Below are positions 1 to 7,941 of a stretch of 17,900 nt of DNA, piece after piece. Each line of letters starts with the position of its first letter. The first letter of the stretch is position 1. Made by a program: the position numbers and the translations under genes. This DNA is from JBEKLJ01 sp050010255. GTDB taxonomy: Bacteria > Acidobacteriota > Terriglobia > Bryobacterales > Bryobacteraceae. The stretch covers positions 1 to 17,900 of the forward strand of contig JBEKLJ010000050.1 of NCBI GenBank assembly GCA_050010255.1, given 5' to 3'. Under the pieces are notes generated by a model that saw nothing but the letters and a program-made list of their open reading frames with translations, was not told the origin of the DNA and searched no databases.

Positions 1-310
1 GGGACACGGCACGAGCGAACGTCTCAAGCGGGTCGGAGTTAGATCCTAGCGCAGCTGCGAGAGCTTTGTATTGCTCTAGGTTCTTGACAACGGAGTCTTG
101 AAATCGTTCTTGGTCGCGCCAGTCCCAGATGTCCTGTTCGATGCGCTCTGGCGAGAAATGTGCAAACCCAAAATCCTCGTGATATTTCAGGGTGAAATCC
201 CGCCTTCGGACGCGTGCAAGGCGACGTGTTGTGAGTGCATCCGCCTTCTTGTCCTTCGTCACGGCTCCCCGGATCACGGCTCCGAGCTGTGCAATCTCGT
301 TTTCTAGCAT
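1..310 (-). CDS. Partial protein of unknown function (5' end only)
   Basis: An open frame runs leftward from an ATG at 310 and leaves the window after 103 codons, so only the N-terminal part is present. I do not recognise the family. The peptide is hydrophilic and highly charged, starting MLENEIAQLG, with an Arg-rich stretch (residues about 30-38) followed by an acidic and aromatic stretch (about 40-60, including HFSPERIEQDIWDW). It looks like a soluble protein without a signal peptide or membrane segment. The frame has no Shine-Dalgarno sequence, but a TACGAT box at 320-325 lies nine bases before the ATG. The DNA is more AT-rich and uses A/T-ending codons more than the genes to the right, which may indicate transferred DNA. 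The plus-strand frames here lack any family resemblance. Reality of the gene is moderately likely; function is unknown. Confidence 0.5.
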   Translation of the reverse strand, partial: MLENEIAQLGAVIRGAVTKDKKADALTTRRLARVRRRDFTLKYHEDFGFAHFSPERIEQDIWDWRDQERFQDSVVKNLEQYKALAAALGSNSDPLETFARAVS

Positions 311-1124
311 GCCACTTTCATCGTACTGTGTATTGGCGGCGGTTGGAGGTACGGAGTTGCTTCGGACTGCGGGCCGTAGAAGCCGTTGCTGGACGAACCC
401 AGGTCACTGTGCCGGCCCCGAAACGGCGATCCGGGAAGCGCCGCGTGCACCGATCCCTTATTCCTGCCGTGAACTCCCCTTCTCTCCAGCTACGCGTCCC
501 GAAGTTCCGTTCTGCGAGATTGGCAAGATGGGTACCGATAAACGCCCCAGTCTCCTCGGACGCGCTTCGGATGCCGCTCACTCCCGTGAAATCCCCCTCC
601 CGGCCGTGGCGCTTCGAGCGGGCCGCCGAGCCCGGTCACCGCACTCCCCGATCGATTTGCCCCGGTTCCTGAGGCGTTTCCGCGTCCCGGCGCCCGGTTG
701 TCCGCACGGGCGGTGCTTCTGTAGAATCGCGATGCCGCTGTGTGTACACGACCGAAAGCCCGCCGTCCCGCCCCCCTGCCGCCTCCGGCACGTCCACAAA
801 AAGCAAATTTACAAAACGAACCCATTTCCGCATAACCACGTGAACAATCAATCGCTTGCCCTGTGGAGATCCTGCCGGGAGCAAGACCAACCAGACCGAA
901 CCCGCCCTTCAGCGCCGCCTGCGGCTCTGCCGGCCCTCCACCCGCCGCTGTCCCCGGTTTTTGTGAGGGCTGATGCTGGCCACGGGGGAAAACGGGGTCA
1001 GGCAGCCGTAGGGGCCGATCATGATCGGCCCCCCCTACCGAAGCCGGATTGTGAACAGGTGCTGGCCGCGCGGGAGCAAGGGGACGGGTGCCGGCTGCAC
1101 GGCGGCGGTGCGGCGGCGCCCCGC
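311..1124. other. Gene-poor stretch between the left partial gene and galK
   Basis: About 800 bases without a convincing gene. Short frames exist on both strands but give Arg/Pro/Gly-rich, low-complexity translations typical of spurious frames in GC-rich DNA, and none has a good ribosome binding site. The stretch contains an AT-richer island around 798-852 and a perfect palindrome at 1011-1032. It may be the decayed remains of older sequence. Confidence 0.5.
1011..1032. repeat. Perfect 22-base palindrome downstream of galK
   Basis: The sequence GGGGCCGATCA followed by its exact reverse complement forms a 22-base perfect palindrome. Outer GTA/TAC bases extend the pairing if three extra C residues bulge out. 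It lies about 92 bases past the galK stop in the transcribed direction. It has no following U-run, so it is not a classical intrinsic terminator. It could act as an RNA 3' hairpin or as a binding site for a dimeric protein. Confidence 0.6.
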
Positions 1125-2282
1125 CTACACCTCCGCCGCGCCGGCGGAAGGGACGCAGGGGTAGATATGCGGAACCAGGTTGAAGCGCGCTTGGTAGGCC
1201 GCGGCGATCCTCTGCTCAAAGTCCTCGGCCGCCTCCGGCGCCACCAGCGTGACGGTGCAGCCGCCGAACCCGCCGCCGGTCATCCGCGAGCCGTAGACGC
1301 CCGGAATCGAGATGGCCGTATCCACCAGGAAGTCCAGCTCCTCGCAGCTCACTTCGTAGTCGTGCTGGAGGCTGCGGTGCGAGGCCACGAACAACTCGCC
1401 CATGCGCCGCAAGTCGCCGCGGGCGCTGGCCTGCATGAACTCCCCGACGCGCGCGTCCTCGGTCACCACGTGCCGGGCCCGCTTGCGCGCGACCGGCTCG
1501 ATTCGGCTGGCTGCGGCCTCGAACATAGGCACGCTGACGTCGCGCAGGCTCTCGGCCTCGGGATGCGCGCCCCGGATCGCGGAGACGGCCTCGCCGCACT
1601 CGCGCACGCGGTTGCGGTAAGCCGACGAGCCGAGCTCGTGCTTGACCATGGTGTTGACGGCGAAGATGGAGACCGCGGGCGGCAGCTTAACCACGTCATA
1701 GTCCAGGCTGCGGCAGTCGATGCGGATGGCCGCGCCTTCCTGGCCGAAGACCGAGATGTACTGATCCATGATGCCGCAGGGCATGCCGACGAACTCGTTC
1801 TCGGCGCGGCGGCACAACTTCACCAGCTCGAGCTTCTCCATACCGCGGGAGCCGAGCAGCGCCAGCGCCGTGGAGGTCTCGAGCGCGGCCGAGGAGCTCA
1901 AGCCCGAGCCGACCGGCACGGTGCTGTGAATCAGCAGGTTGCATGGCTCCACCGGAAGGCCCGCCCGCACCAGTTGCTGCGCCACGCCAAACGGGTAGTC
2001 GGTCCACTTCTTCGCGGGTTTCAGGCCGGCGATTTCCTCCACGCCGCACTCGGCGCTGTCGCCGAGGTTGCCGGCGTGGATGCGCAGCTTGCGGTCCCGG
2101 CTGGGCGCCACGGCGACGAACGACGCCAGGTCGAGCGCCATGGGCAGCACGAAGCCGAGATTGTAATCCGTGTGCTCGCCAATCAGGTTCACACGGCCGG
2201 GACCGCGGAACACGCGGACTCCGGCGGCGCCGCCGTAGACGAGCCGGAAAGCCTCGATCAGGATTTTCTTCTTGCCAGCCAA
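1125..2282 (-). CDS. galK: Galactokinase (GHMP kinase family)
   Basis: Cytoplasmic enzyme that phosphorylates galactose at C1 with ATP, the first committed Leloir step. The three family motifs are present: the galactokinase signature GRVNLIGEHTDYN (residues 29-41), the GHMP ATP-binding loop PVGSGLSSSAALE (123-135) and the C-terminal MTGGGFGG motif (334-341). The Asp in GIMDQYIS (residue 173) fits the catalytic base. A start at TTG 2282 gives 385 residues, close to the usual length of about 380, and places the signature where it sits in known galactokinases. A GGAG lies seven bases upstream. The frame remains open upstream to 2441 but that part has no homology-like sequence. The start lies inside the end of the small membrane-protein gene, which suggests translational coupling. 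It is the third gene of a symporter-containing operon. No galT or galE is seen. Confidence 0.95.
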   Translation of the reverse strand: MAGKKKILIEAFRLVYGGAAGVRVFRGPGRVNLIGEHTDYNLGFVLPMALDLASFVAVAPSRDRKLRIHAGNLGDSAECGVEEIAGLKPAKKWTDYPFGVAQQLVRAGLPVEPCNLLIHSTVPVGSGLSSSAALETSTALALLGSRGMEKLELVKLCRRAENEFVGMPCGIMDQYISVFGQEGAAIRIDCRSLDYDVVKLPPAVSIFAVNTMVKHELGSSAYRNRVRECGEAVSAIRGAHPEAESLRDVSVPMFEAAASRIEPVARKRARHVVTEDARVGEFMQASARGDLRRMGELFVASHRSLQHDYEVSCEELDFLVDTAISIPGVYGSRMTGGGFGGCTVTLVAPEAAEDFEQRIAAAYQARFNLVPHIYPCVPSAGAAEV

Positions 2283-2443
2283 AGCATCACTCCGCCGAAA
2301 ACGAGCATTGCCAGACCGCTGTCGAGATTGATGTTGACATCCGGAGCGAGCGAGGCTCTCCACGGGAAGATGAGCCCCACCGCGCACAGAATGACTCCCA
2401 CGGCAACGAAGAACAGGCCCGTCGGCAATCGAAGATCCCACAT
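2258..2443 (-). CDS. Small two-helix membrane protein of the galactose operon
   Basis: A 61-residue protein starting MWDLRLPTGLFF. Two hydrophobic segments (about residues 8-26 and 43-57) are separated by a short polar loop (about 29-42), and the protein ends in a basic LARRKS tail, so it should span the inner membrane twice. The ATG at 2443 has a strong purine-rich Shine-Dalgarno (GAGGGAGGG) about five bases upstream. The open frame extends further upstream to 2512, but that part is low-complexity and lacks a ribosome site. The gene sits between the symporter and galK, and its last 25 bases overlap the galK start. I recall similar small proteins beside sugar symporters in related bacteria but cannot name a characterised family. 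An accessory subunit of the symporter is an inference from position only. Confidence 0.75.
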   Translation of the reverse strand: MWDLRLPTGLFFVAVGVILCAVGLIFPWRASLAPDVNINLDSGLAMLVFGGVMLWLARRKS

Positions 2444-2522
2444 AAAACCCTCCCTCGGCTCCGCCCCCCCCGCGCCCGCGCTGTGCCCAGCGGCCGAATG
2501 CGGCGCGGTCAAGGTCCGGATC

Positions 2523-4181
2523 CTACCGGTAGTAAATGTTCAGCGCGATGCAGATCACGGCGACGATAATCGCGAGCGTGACCGGCTTGTGATACCAGCT
2601 CTTCTCGCTCGGCTCCTTCGGTATTTCCGTGGCGCCCCAAACCAGGTTCCTCAGCTCGGAAACCGGCTTGGGCTTGGTCATGAGGCTGACCACGATCGTC
2701 ACCACGAAACATGCCGTCCAGGAGATGATAGACAACCAGAAGTTCTGCGCCATGCTCGACGGGAATGTGTGGAGCGTGGTCCCCATCCAGCCGCCCTTGT
2801 TGTCCGCCACCGTCAAGCCGTGCGTCAGGAGCGCGGCCGAGGTGCCCGCCAGCAGGCCCGAGAACGCGCCGTGGCTGGTGGCGCGCTTCCAGAACATGCC
2901 CAGCAGAAACGTGGCGAACAAGGGTGCATTCACGAACCCGAATACGAGCTGCAAGAGGTTCATGATGTTGTCGTAGAGCGTCGCCACGTACGCGCACGCG
3001 ATCGAGAGCACCGTGCCGGCGATGGTCGACATGCGGCCCACCATCAGGTAGTGCCGGTCGCTGGCCTTCGGCCGAATGTGCGTCTGGTAGATGTCGTAGG
3101 TCCAGACGGTGTTGAACGCGGTGATATTGCCCGCCATGCCGCTCATGAAGGAGGCCATCAGCGCCGTCAGGCCGACCCCGAGCATGCCCGAGGGGTACAG
3201 CGACGCCATCAGCCGGTTCATCACCTGGTTGTAGTCATGCTTGCCCGGCCCGAGCAGCTCGGGAGCTATGCCGGAGGCGACCAGGGCCGCCGCCGCGATG
3301 CCGGGCAGGATGACGATGAACGGCATGAACATCTTCGGGAAGGCCGCCACCAGCGGGGTCCGGCGCGCCGCGGACATGGAATTGGCCGCCATGGCCCGCT
3401 GCACCACCAGGAAGTTCGTACACCAGTAGCCGAACGACATGACGAACCCCAGCCCCGCCACCATTCCGAAGACCTCGATGCCCATGGGGTTCTGGGAGGC
3501 GTGCGCCATGCTGGCCCAGGCGTGAGTCATTCCGGCCTGCGCCGACAGCCGGTGCTGGATGCCGGACCAGCCGCCGGCCTTGACCAGGGCGAGCACCGCC
3601 AGGGGCGCGAAACCGAGGACGATCAGGAAGAACTGCAGAACCTCGTTGTAGATCGCGCTGGTCAGCCCGCCGACGTAGGTGTAGATCAGCACTATGGCTG
3701 CCGACAGGAGCACGGAGGAAGTGAAGCTCCAGCCGAGCATCAGCTCAAACAGGCGGCCGAGGGCGTACATCGAAATGCCCGAGGAGAAGATGGTCATGAC
3801 CGCGAAGGTCACGGCGTTGAACGTGCGCGTCTTCTCGTCGTAGCGCAGCTTCAGGTACTCGGGCACCGACCGCGCGCGGCTGGCGTAGTAGAACCGCATC
3901 ATGAACACGCCGACGAAGATCATCGCCGGGATGGCGCCTATCCAGTAGAAGTGAACGGTCAGGATTCCGTACTGCGCGCCGGAGGCGCACATGCCGATGA
4001 CTTCCTGCGCGCCCAGGTTCGTGGCGATGAAGGCCAGGCTGGTGATCCACACCGGCAGCGAGCGGCCCGAGGTCAAGAAGTCGCTGGCCGTGGTTGCCCT
4101 CTTCTTGAGAAGCCACCCGATGCCGATGACGAAGACGAAATACAGCGCAAGGATCAGATAGTCGACGAAGTGAAGTATCAC
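2523..4181 (-). CDS. Sodium/solute symporter, SSS family, probable galactose/glucose transporter
   Basis: A 552-residue integral membrane protein with the many hydrophobic helices of the SSS (SGLT-like, LeuT-fold) family. It should import a sugar with Na+. Family marks include DFLTSGRSLPVW (residues 34-45) after the first helix, the TNLGAQEVIG stretch (54-63) and SVPEYLKLRYDEKTR (105-119). Also present are a YVGGL-type motif, GYWCTNFLVVQRAMAA in the middle and FNTVWTYDIYQ near helix 8. The start is GTG at 4181, with GAGG six bases upstream. Operon position ahead of galactokinase makes galactose the likely substrate, although the sequence alone does not fix specificity. A 79-base gap separates it from the small membrane-protein gene. 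A TATGCT box at 4206-4211 may be the operon promoter. Confidence 0.93.
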   Translation of the reverse strand: MILHFVDYLILALYFVFVIGIGWLLKKRATTASDFLTSGRSLPVWITSLAFIATNLGAQEVIGMCASGAQYGILTVHFYWIGAIPAMIFVGVFMMRFYYASRARSVPEYLKLRYDEKTRTFNAVTFAVMTIFSSGISMYALGRLFELMLGWSFTSSVLLSAAIVLIYTYVGGLTSAIYNEVLQFFLIVLGFAPLAVLALVKAGGWSGIQHRLSAQAGMTHAWASMAHASQNPMGIEVFGMVAGLGFVMSFGYWCTNFLVVQRAMAANSMSAARRTPLVAAFPKMFMPFIVILPGIAAAALVASGIAPELLGPGKHDYNQVMNRLMASLYPSGMLGVGLTALMASFMSGMAGNITAFNTVWTYDIYQTHIRPKASDRHYLMVGRMSTIAGTVLSIACAYVATLYDNIMNLLQLVFGFVNAPLFATFLLGMFWKRATSHGAFSGLLAGTSAALLTHGLTVADNKGGWMGTTLHTFPSSMAQNFWLSIISWTACFVVTIVVSLMTKPKPVSELRNLVWGATEIPKEPSEKSWYHKPVTLAIIVAVICIALNIYYR

Positions 4182-4205
4182 GTGGAACCTCGACCGTGAG
4201 AGTCT

Positions 4206-4211
4206 AGCATA
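4206..4211 (-). promoter_or_regulatory. Possible -10 box of the symporter-galK operon
   Basis: On the minus strand TATGCT lies 24 bases before the GTG start of the symporter, leaving room for a short leader containing the GAGG ribosome site. I see no good -35 hexamer at 16-18 bases, so the call rests on the -10 match and position only. Confidence 0.35.
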
Positions 4212-4335
4212 GGCGCCGGCGCCGACGGCTTGGCCAGCCGCCAGCCGCTGCCCGCCGCCCGCCCCGGAGCACGGCGGGACGAATGCGGGCGACCGAAAAG
4301 TCTACCATGACGCCCGGCTGCTTTGCTGCCGCGGG

Positions 4336-4533
4336 CCGTAATCCGTCCGCAAGCCGGCGCGGCGGTTTTCGTAGCGCACGCTCTTGAGCGTGCCGCGTCG
4401 GCACTCGTGCCGACGCTTGGCGAGTGCGGCGACATGCCCGGGAAGCGTTCTGTCAGCCGTCGGCTGAAGCCGACGCTGCACGCTGAAGCGCGCGCCACGA
4501 CAGGGGGGGCGCCGGCTTACGGACGGATTACGG
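4336..4533. mobile_element. MITE-like or REP-like element with 25-base terminal inverted repeats
   Basis: The ends at 4336-4360 and 4509-4533 are inverted copies of each other over 25 bases with one mismatch (position 4519). Inside lie three nested hairpins. The first is GCACGCTC/GAGCGTGC (4376-4383 with 4386-4393), the second GCGTCGGCAC/GTGCCGACGC (4395-4404 with 4407-4416), and the third CGTCGGC/GCCGACG (4458-4464 with 4469-4475). No protein is encoded. No clear target-site duplication is visible at the borders. The hairpin core resembles dispersed intergenic repeats I recall from Solibacter-type genomes. The element occupies about half of the gap between the divergent symporter and lactate permease genes, so it may also affect their transcripts. 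A non-autonomous transposable element is the favoured reading; a large regulatory hairpin is the alternative. Confidence 0.65.
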
Positions 4534-4546
4534 GCAGTGGGCTTCC

Positions 4547-4576
4547 TTGACAATGCCCGCCGCAGCCTTGTATGAA
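4547..4576 (+). promoter_or_regulatory. Sigma70-type promoter before lactate permease
   Basis: A consensus TTGACA (4547-4552) is followed after 18 bases by TATGAA (4571-4576, four of six consensus bases). Transcription would begin around 4582-4584, only a few bases before the ATG at 4587. The purine-rich AAGGG (4576-4579 region) that looks like a ribosome site would then not be in the mRNA. Either this promoter gives a nearly leaderless mRNA or the real start of transcription is farther upstream. Confidence 0.45.
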
Positions 4577-4586
4577 GGGTGAACCG

Positions 4587-6179
4587 ATGTGGCCGCAAAA
4601 CTATGCGCCGGTGGCGGGCAGTGTGGGGGCTTCGGCCGCGGTGGCCGCCGTGCCCGTTGCCGTGCTTCTCTATCTCCTCGGCGTGCGCCGAAAACCCGCT
4701 TGGGCGGCTGCGCTGGCGGCGCTGGCGGCCGCCGCCGCGGTGGCGCTGTTCGTATACGGCATGCCGGTCGCCAAGCTGGCCAGCGCCATCGGCTACGGCG
4801 CGGCCTTCGGCATCTTTCCGATCGCCTGGATAGTTTTCAGCGCCATCCTGCTCTACCGCATCACGGTTGAGACGGGCCGGTTCGAGGTCCTGAAGGATTC
4901 CATCGGCGGGCTGACTTCCGACCGGCGGCTCCAGGCACTGCTCATTGCCTTTTCGTTCGGCGCGTTCCTGGAGGGCGCGGCGGGCTTTGGGAGCCCGGTG
5001 GCGGTCGCGGCGGCGATGCTGGCCGGGCTCGGCTTCCCGCCCTTCTACGCGGCAGCGATCTGCCTGCTGGCCAACACCGCGCCGGTGGCGTTCGGCTCAA
5101 TCGGCATCCCCGTGATCACGCTGGCGCGCGTGACCGAGCTGCCGGTTGGGGAACTCAGCGCCGCCGTGGGCCGGATCTGCGCACCGGTCTCGCTGATCGT
5201 TCCCGCCTACCTGGTGGGGGTTATGGGCGGCCGGAAGGCGCTCCGGACCGTGCTGCCGGCCGTGGCCGTGTGCGGCATCTCGTTCGCCGGCGTTCAGTTT
5301 CTGGTGTCGAACTTCGTGGGGCCGCAGTTGACCGACATTCTGAGCTCGCTGGCGGCCATGGCGTCGCTGGTCGTGCTTCTGCTCTTCTGGAAGCCGAAAG
5401 ACGCCGCCGGAGCAGCGCCCGCGAGCCGCCGCCGCGCCTCTGAGGTCCTCCTGGCCTGGACGCCCTACGCACTGCTGGTGGTTTTCGTGCTGCTGTGGGG
5501 CTGGCAGCCGGTTCGCGCCGGCCTGGAGCGGGCCAGCGTCGTGTTTGCCTGGCCCGGCCTGCACAACCAGGTCGCGCGCGTGGCGCCGGTCGTGGATGGG
5601 ATCAAACCCTACGCCGCCACGTACACCTTCAACTGGCTGGCGGCCTCCGGGACGGCCTGCTTTCTGGCGGCCCTGGCCTCGGCCCTGGTTCTGCGCATGC
5701 GGCCGCGCCAGCTCGCCGCGGCCTTCCACTCCACGGCCAAGCAGCTCGCCTCGCCCATCCTGACCATTGCCGCGGTGCTCGCGCTGGCCTTCCTGATGAA
5801 CTACTCGGGCGCGACCGGCACGTTGGGAACGGCGTTCTCAGAAACGGGCCGGCTGTTTCCCTTCTTCGGCGCGCTGCTGGGGTGGATAGGAGTCTTCCTG
5901 ACCGGCTCGGATACCTCGTCCAACGCCCTGTTCGGCCCGCTGCAAGTGATTGCGGCGAACCGGCTGGGCTTCAGCCCCGTGCTGATGGCGGCAGCGAACT
6001 CGGCCGGCGGCGTGATGGGCAAGATGATCAGCCTGCAAAGCATCGCGGTGGCCTGCGCCGCGGCCGGGCTCCCGCGCACGGACGAGGCGCGGCTGTTCCG
6101 CTTCACCCTGCGTCACAGCCTGGTGCTGGCCTCGGTGATCGGGCTGATCGCGATGCTCTACGCCCACATCGGGCTCTGA
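4587..6179 (+). CDS. lctP: L-lactate permease (LctP/LldP family)
   Basis: A 530-residue inner-membrane protein that should import lactate (and possibly glycolate) with protons. It begins MWPQNYAPVAGS, like family members that start with a W-x-Q-N-Y motif, and has some 12-14 hydrophobic segments. Family-like stretches include the GAFLEGAAGFGSPVAVAAAML region (about residues 125-145), LLANTAPVAFGSIGIPV (about 158-174) and FLTGSDTSSNALFGPLQ in the C-terminal half. The length is close to the usual 550. ATG 4587 is preferred over ATG 4572 because it follows AAGGGTGA and matches the family N-terminus. The gene stands alone and diverges from the galactose operon; it converges on ybhB with a 59-base gap. 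Confidence 0.92.
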   Translation: MWPQNYAPVAGSVGASAAVAAVPVAVLLYLLGVRRKPAWAAALAALAAAAAVALFVYGMPVAKLASAIGYGAAFGIFPIAWIVFSAILLYRITVETGRFEVLKDSIGGLTSDRRLQALLIAFSFGAFLEGAAGFGSPVAVAAAMLAGLGFPPFYAAAICLLANTAPVAFGSIGIPVITLARVTELPVGELSAAVGRICAPVSLIVPAYLVGVMGGRKALRTVLPAVAVCGISFAGVQFLVSNFVGPQLTDILSSLAAMASLVVLLLFWKPKDAAGAAPASRRRASEVLLAWTPYALLVVFVLLWGWQPVRAGLERASVVFAWPGLHNQVARVAPVVDGIKPYAATYTFNWLAASGTACFLAALASALVLRMRPRQLAAAFHSTAKQLASPILTIAAVLALAFLMNYSGATGTLGTAFSETGRLFPFFGALLGWIGVFLTGSDTSSNALFGPLQVIAANRLGFSPVLMAAANSAGGVMGKMISLQSIAVACAAAGLPRTDEARLFRFTLRHSLVLASVIGLIAMLYAHIGL

Positions 6180-6210
6180 ACCGCTCCGCTCGCTCACGCT
6201 CGCGGCTCAG
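6180..6210. repeat. REP-like GC-rich imperfect hairpin between convergent genes
   Basis: Immediately after the lactate permease stop lies a CCGCTCGCTCACGCTCGCGG core, which is partly self-complementary. It sits in the 59-base gap between two convergent stops, a usual place for dispersed palindromic repeats and for bidirectional 3'-end hairpins. There is no T-run on either side. The resemblance to repeats widespread in acidobacterial genomes is from memory. Confidence 0.4.
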
Positions 6211-6238
6211 TTTCAACGTGCAGCCGTAGCCCGGCGGC

Positions 6239-6697
6239 TCACTGGCGTTCGTAGCGACCCATGTGGCGGGCTTCGGCGAGCACGTGCCCCTTGAGCGCGC
6301 GATCGAGCTCGGCGCGCTTGGCGCCGGCGCGCAGGCCCAGCGTAAGCACGTCCAGCGCGTGCAGCTTGAAGAAGTAGCGGTGCGGGCCGTGGCCGCGCGG
6401 CGGCATAGGGCCGCCGTAGCCGGGCTTGCCGAAGTCGTTGGCGCCGCTGACGCCGAGCTGGCCCGGCCGGAAGCCTTGCGCCAGCGAGTGCGCAGAGGCC
6501 GGGACGTCCCACAGCAGCCAGTGGTTCCAAGTTCCGGCGGGGGCGTCCGGGTCGTCGACGATCAGCGCGAAGCTTTTCGTATCGGGCGGCTCGCCGCTCC
6601 ACTCCAGTGCAGGCGAAAGGTCCGCGCCTTCGCCGGTATTGAGTTTCGGAATCGCGCCGCCATCGGCGAACGCGCTGACGATCAACTGGAATGCCAT
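6239..6697 (-). CDS. YbhB/YbcL family protein (PEBP, Raf-kinase-inhibitor-like)
   Basis: A 152-residue soluble protein of the phosphatidylethanolamine-binding family. The anion-binding pocket motifs are clear: LSPALEWSGEPPDTKSFALIVDDPDAP (residues 27-53), WNHWLLWDVP (57-66) and GKPGYGGPMPPRGHGPHRYFF (90-110). The bacterial members have no firmly known substrate. The start at ATG 6697 follows GAGGAG with seven bases of spacing, and the protein then begins exactly where the family does; the frame is open upstream but overlaps the preceding gene. It starts 14 bases after the glucuronyl hydrolase stop and is probably its operon partner. No signal peptide is seen, so it should be cytoplasmic. Confidence 0.92.
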   Translation of the reverse strand: MAFQLIVSAFADGGAIPKLNTGEGADLSPALEWSGEPPDTKSFALIVDDPDAPAGTWNHWLLWDVPASAHSLAQGFRPGQLGVSGANDFGKPGYGGPMPPRGHGPHRYFFKLHALDVLTLGLRAGAKRAELDRALKGHVLAEARHMGRYERQ

Positions 6698-6711
6698 GGC
6701 CGTTCTCCTCC

Positions 6712-7908
6712 TCAGCCCGCGAGCGCGCGATCGAGCGCCTCGACGAAAAAGTACTCGCCCCACATCACCGATTCGTTCACGCCCAGGTTCTTGTGCAGGT
6801 GATAGACGCCGCCCTTGAGCACGCCTTCCCAGGCGAAATCGGATTCGGCGAGGTGCTTCGAGCACAGCGTTGAGAGAATGCGCCGCGCCGCGGCGGCGTA
6901 GAGGCGGCCCCGGATGGCGTCGGTCGACAGGGTCGCCAGTTGCAGCAAGCCGGAAGAGGCAATCGCCGCGGCCGACGTGTCCAGCAGCCTGCGGCTCTCC
7001 TGGGGCGCGTCATAGTCCCAGGGTGGAACGCCGTCGGCCGGCGTGTTGGCCAGGTAGAATTCGGCGCAGGCCTCGGCGGTGGCCAGGAAGCGCGGGTCCC
7101 GGGTGCAGGCATACGCCGTGCCGAAGCCGTACAGCGCCCAGGCCAGCCCGCGCGACCAGCACGAGTCGCCGCGAAAACCCTGCTGGGTCGATTGCCGCAG
7201 GAACTCGCCCGTCGCCGGGTCGAACAGGCCTTCGTGCGCGGTGGAACCGTCGCCGCGCACCAGCACCCGCCGCGTCGTCAGGCAGTGGCGCATGGCGATG
7301 TCGCGGAGCTGTTCGTCCCCGGTTCGCTCGGCGGCATAGAAGATGATGCCGACGTTCATCATGATGTCGATGAACAGCGAATCCTCGGAGACAAACGAGC
7401 GCAGGTACTCGCCCTTCTCCTGGAACCGCAGCGCCATGGTCCGGCCCGCCTGGACCAGGACGCTGTCTAGCGCGGGGTCGGGTTCGAGCCCGCGCCAGCG
7501 GTAGTACGTGGACATGAAGATGAAGCCCAGGTCGTGCACCTCGCGGTCGAACTTCCGCGGCTCGAGCGGACGGCTGTAGCGGATGGCCTGCTCGCGCCAC
7601 CACGCCCGCCGCTCCGTCCCCGTGCCGTGGCGCGCGGCCAGGATCCACATCATTCCGGGCAGAAACCCGTCGCACCAGCGGGTCCAGGCGGGAAGCTCGT
7701 GCCGCCAATGGCCCTGGTGCGTGTACATCGGACAGAAGCTGGGGTGGCGTTCGATAAGCCGGCGGACCTGCTCCGTGGCGAACTCGAGCGCGTGCTCGAA
7801 CTGGGCGCGGTAGTCCGCACCATCGAGTGAGATCACGTCAGCCTCTGTTCCGACCGCCGCGTGCCACCATCCCGGCATGGGGGCGACCAGAATCACCATA
7901 GCAAACAA
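6712..7908 (-). CDS. Unsaturated glucuronyl hydrolase, GH88 family, probably exported
   Basis: Enzyme of the (alpha/alpha)6-barrel type that hydrates and removes unsaturated uronic acids left on oligosaccharides by polysaccharide lyases. Using TTG 7908 as residue 1, the conserved RWCDGFLPGMMW (Asp80) and HDLGF (Asp126) fit the two acidic catalytic residues of GH88. Later family marks are GDSCWSRGLAWALYGFGTAY, PPWDYDAP, DTSAAAIASSGLLQL and NESVMWGEYFFVEAL. The N-terminus is hydrophobic (FAMVILVAPMPGWWHAAVG), consistent with export, but lacks a basic n-region in the open starts. The start is uncertain: TTG 7908 and ATG 7899 both lack a good ribosome site. The same frame runs back without interruption to the hpt stop codon at 7942-7944. 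GH105 is a less likely alternative family. It follows hpt by 33 bases and precedes ybhB by 14. Confidence 0.88.
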   Translation of the reverse strand: MFAMVILVAPMPGWWHAAVGTEADVISLDGADYRAQFEHALEFATEQVRRLIERHPSFCPMYTHQGHWRHELPAWTRWCDGFLPGMMWILAARHGTGTERRAWWREQAIRYSRPLEPRKFDREVHDLGFIFMSTYYRWRGLEPDPALDSVLVQAGRTMALRFQEKGEYLRSFVSEDSLFIDIMMNVGIIFYAAERTGDEQLRDIAMRHCLTTRRVLVRGDGSTAHEGLFDPATGEFLRQSTQQGFRGDSCWSRGLAWALYGFGTAYACTRDPRFLATAEACAEFYLANTPADGVPPWDYDAPQESRRLLDTSAAAIASSGLLQLATLSTDAIRGRLYAAAARRILSTLCSKHLAESDFAWEGVLKGGVYHLHKNLGVNESVMWGEYFFVEALDRALAG

Positions 7909-7941
7909 CGGAGCGATCCGAATCCATGTTGGCGTTTCCCC

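Noticed and set aside
809..838. Plus-strand TTTACA and CATAAC with 17-base spacing
   Set aside because: No gene follows on the plus strand for several kilobases, so a promoter has no evident target.
192..4199. Very long plus-strand open frame (over 1300 codons) antisense to the galactose operon
   Set aside because: It is the mirror of the symporter and galK genes in GC-rich DNA. Its translation is Arg/His/Ala/Gly-rich with no domain, while the minus strand carries clear family motifs.
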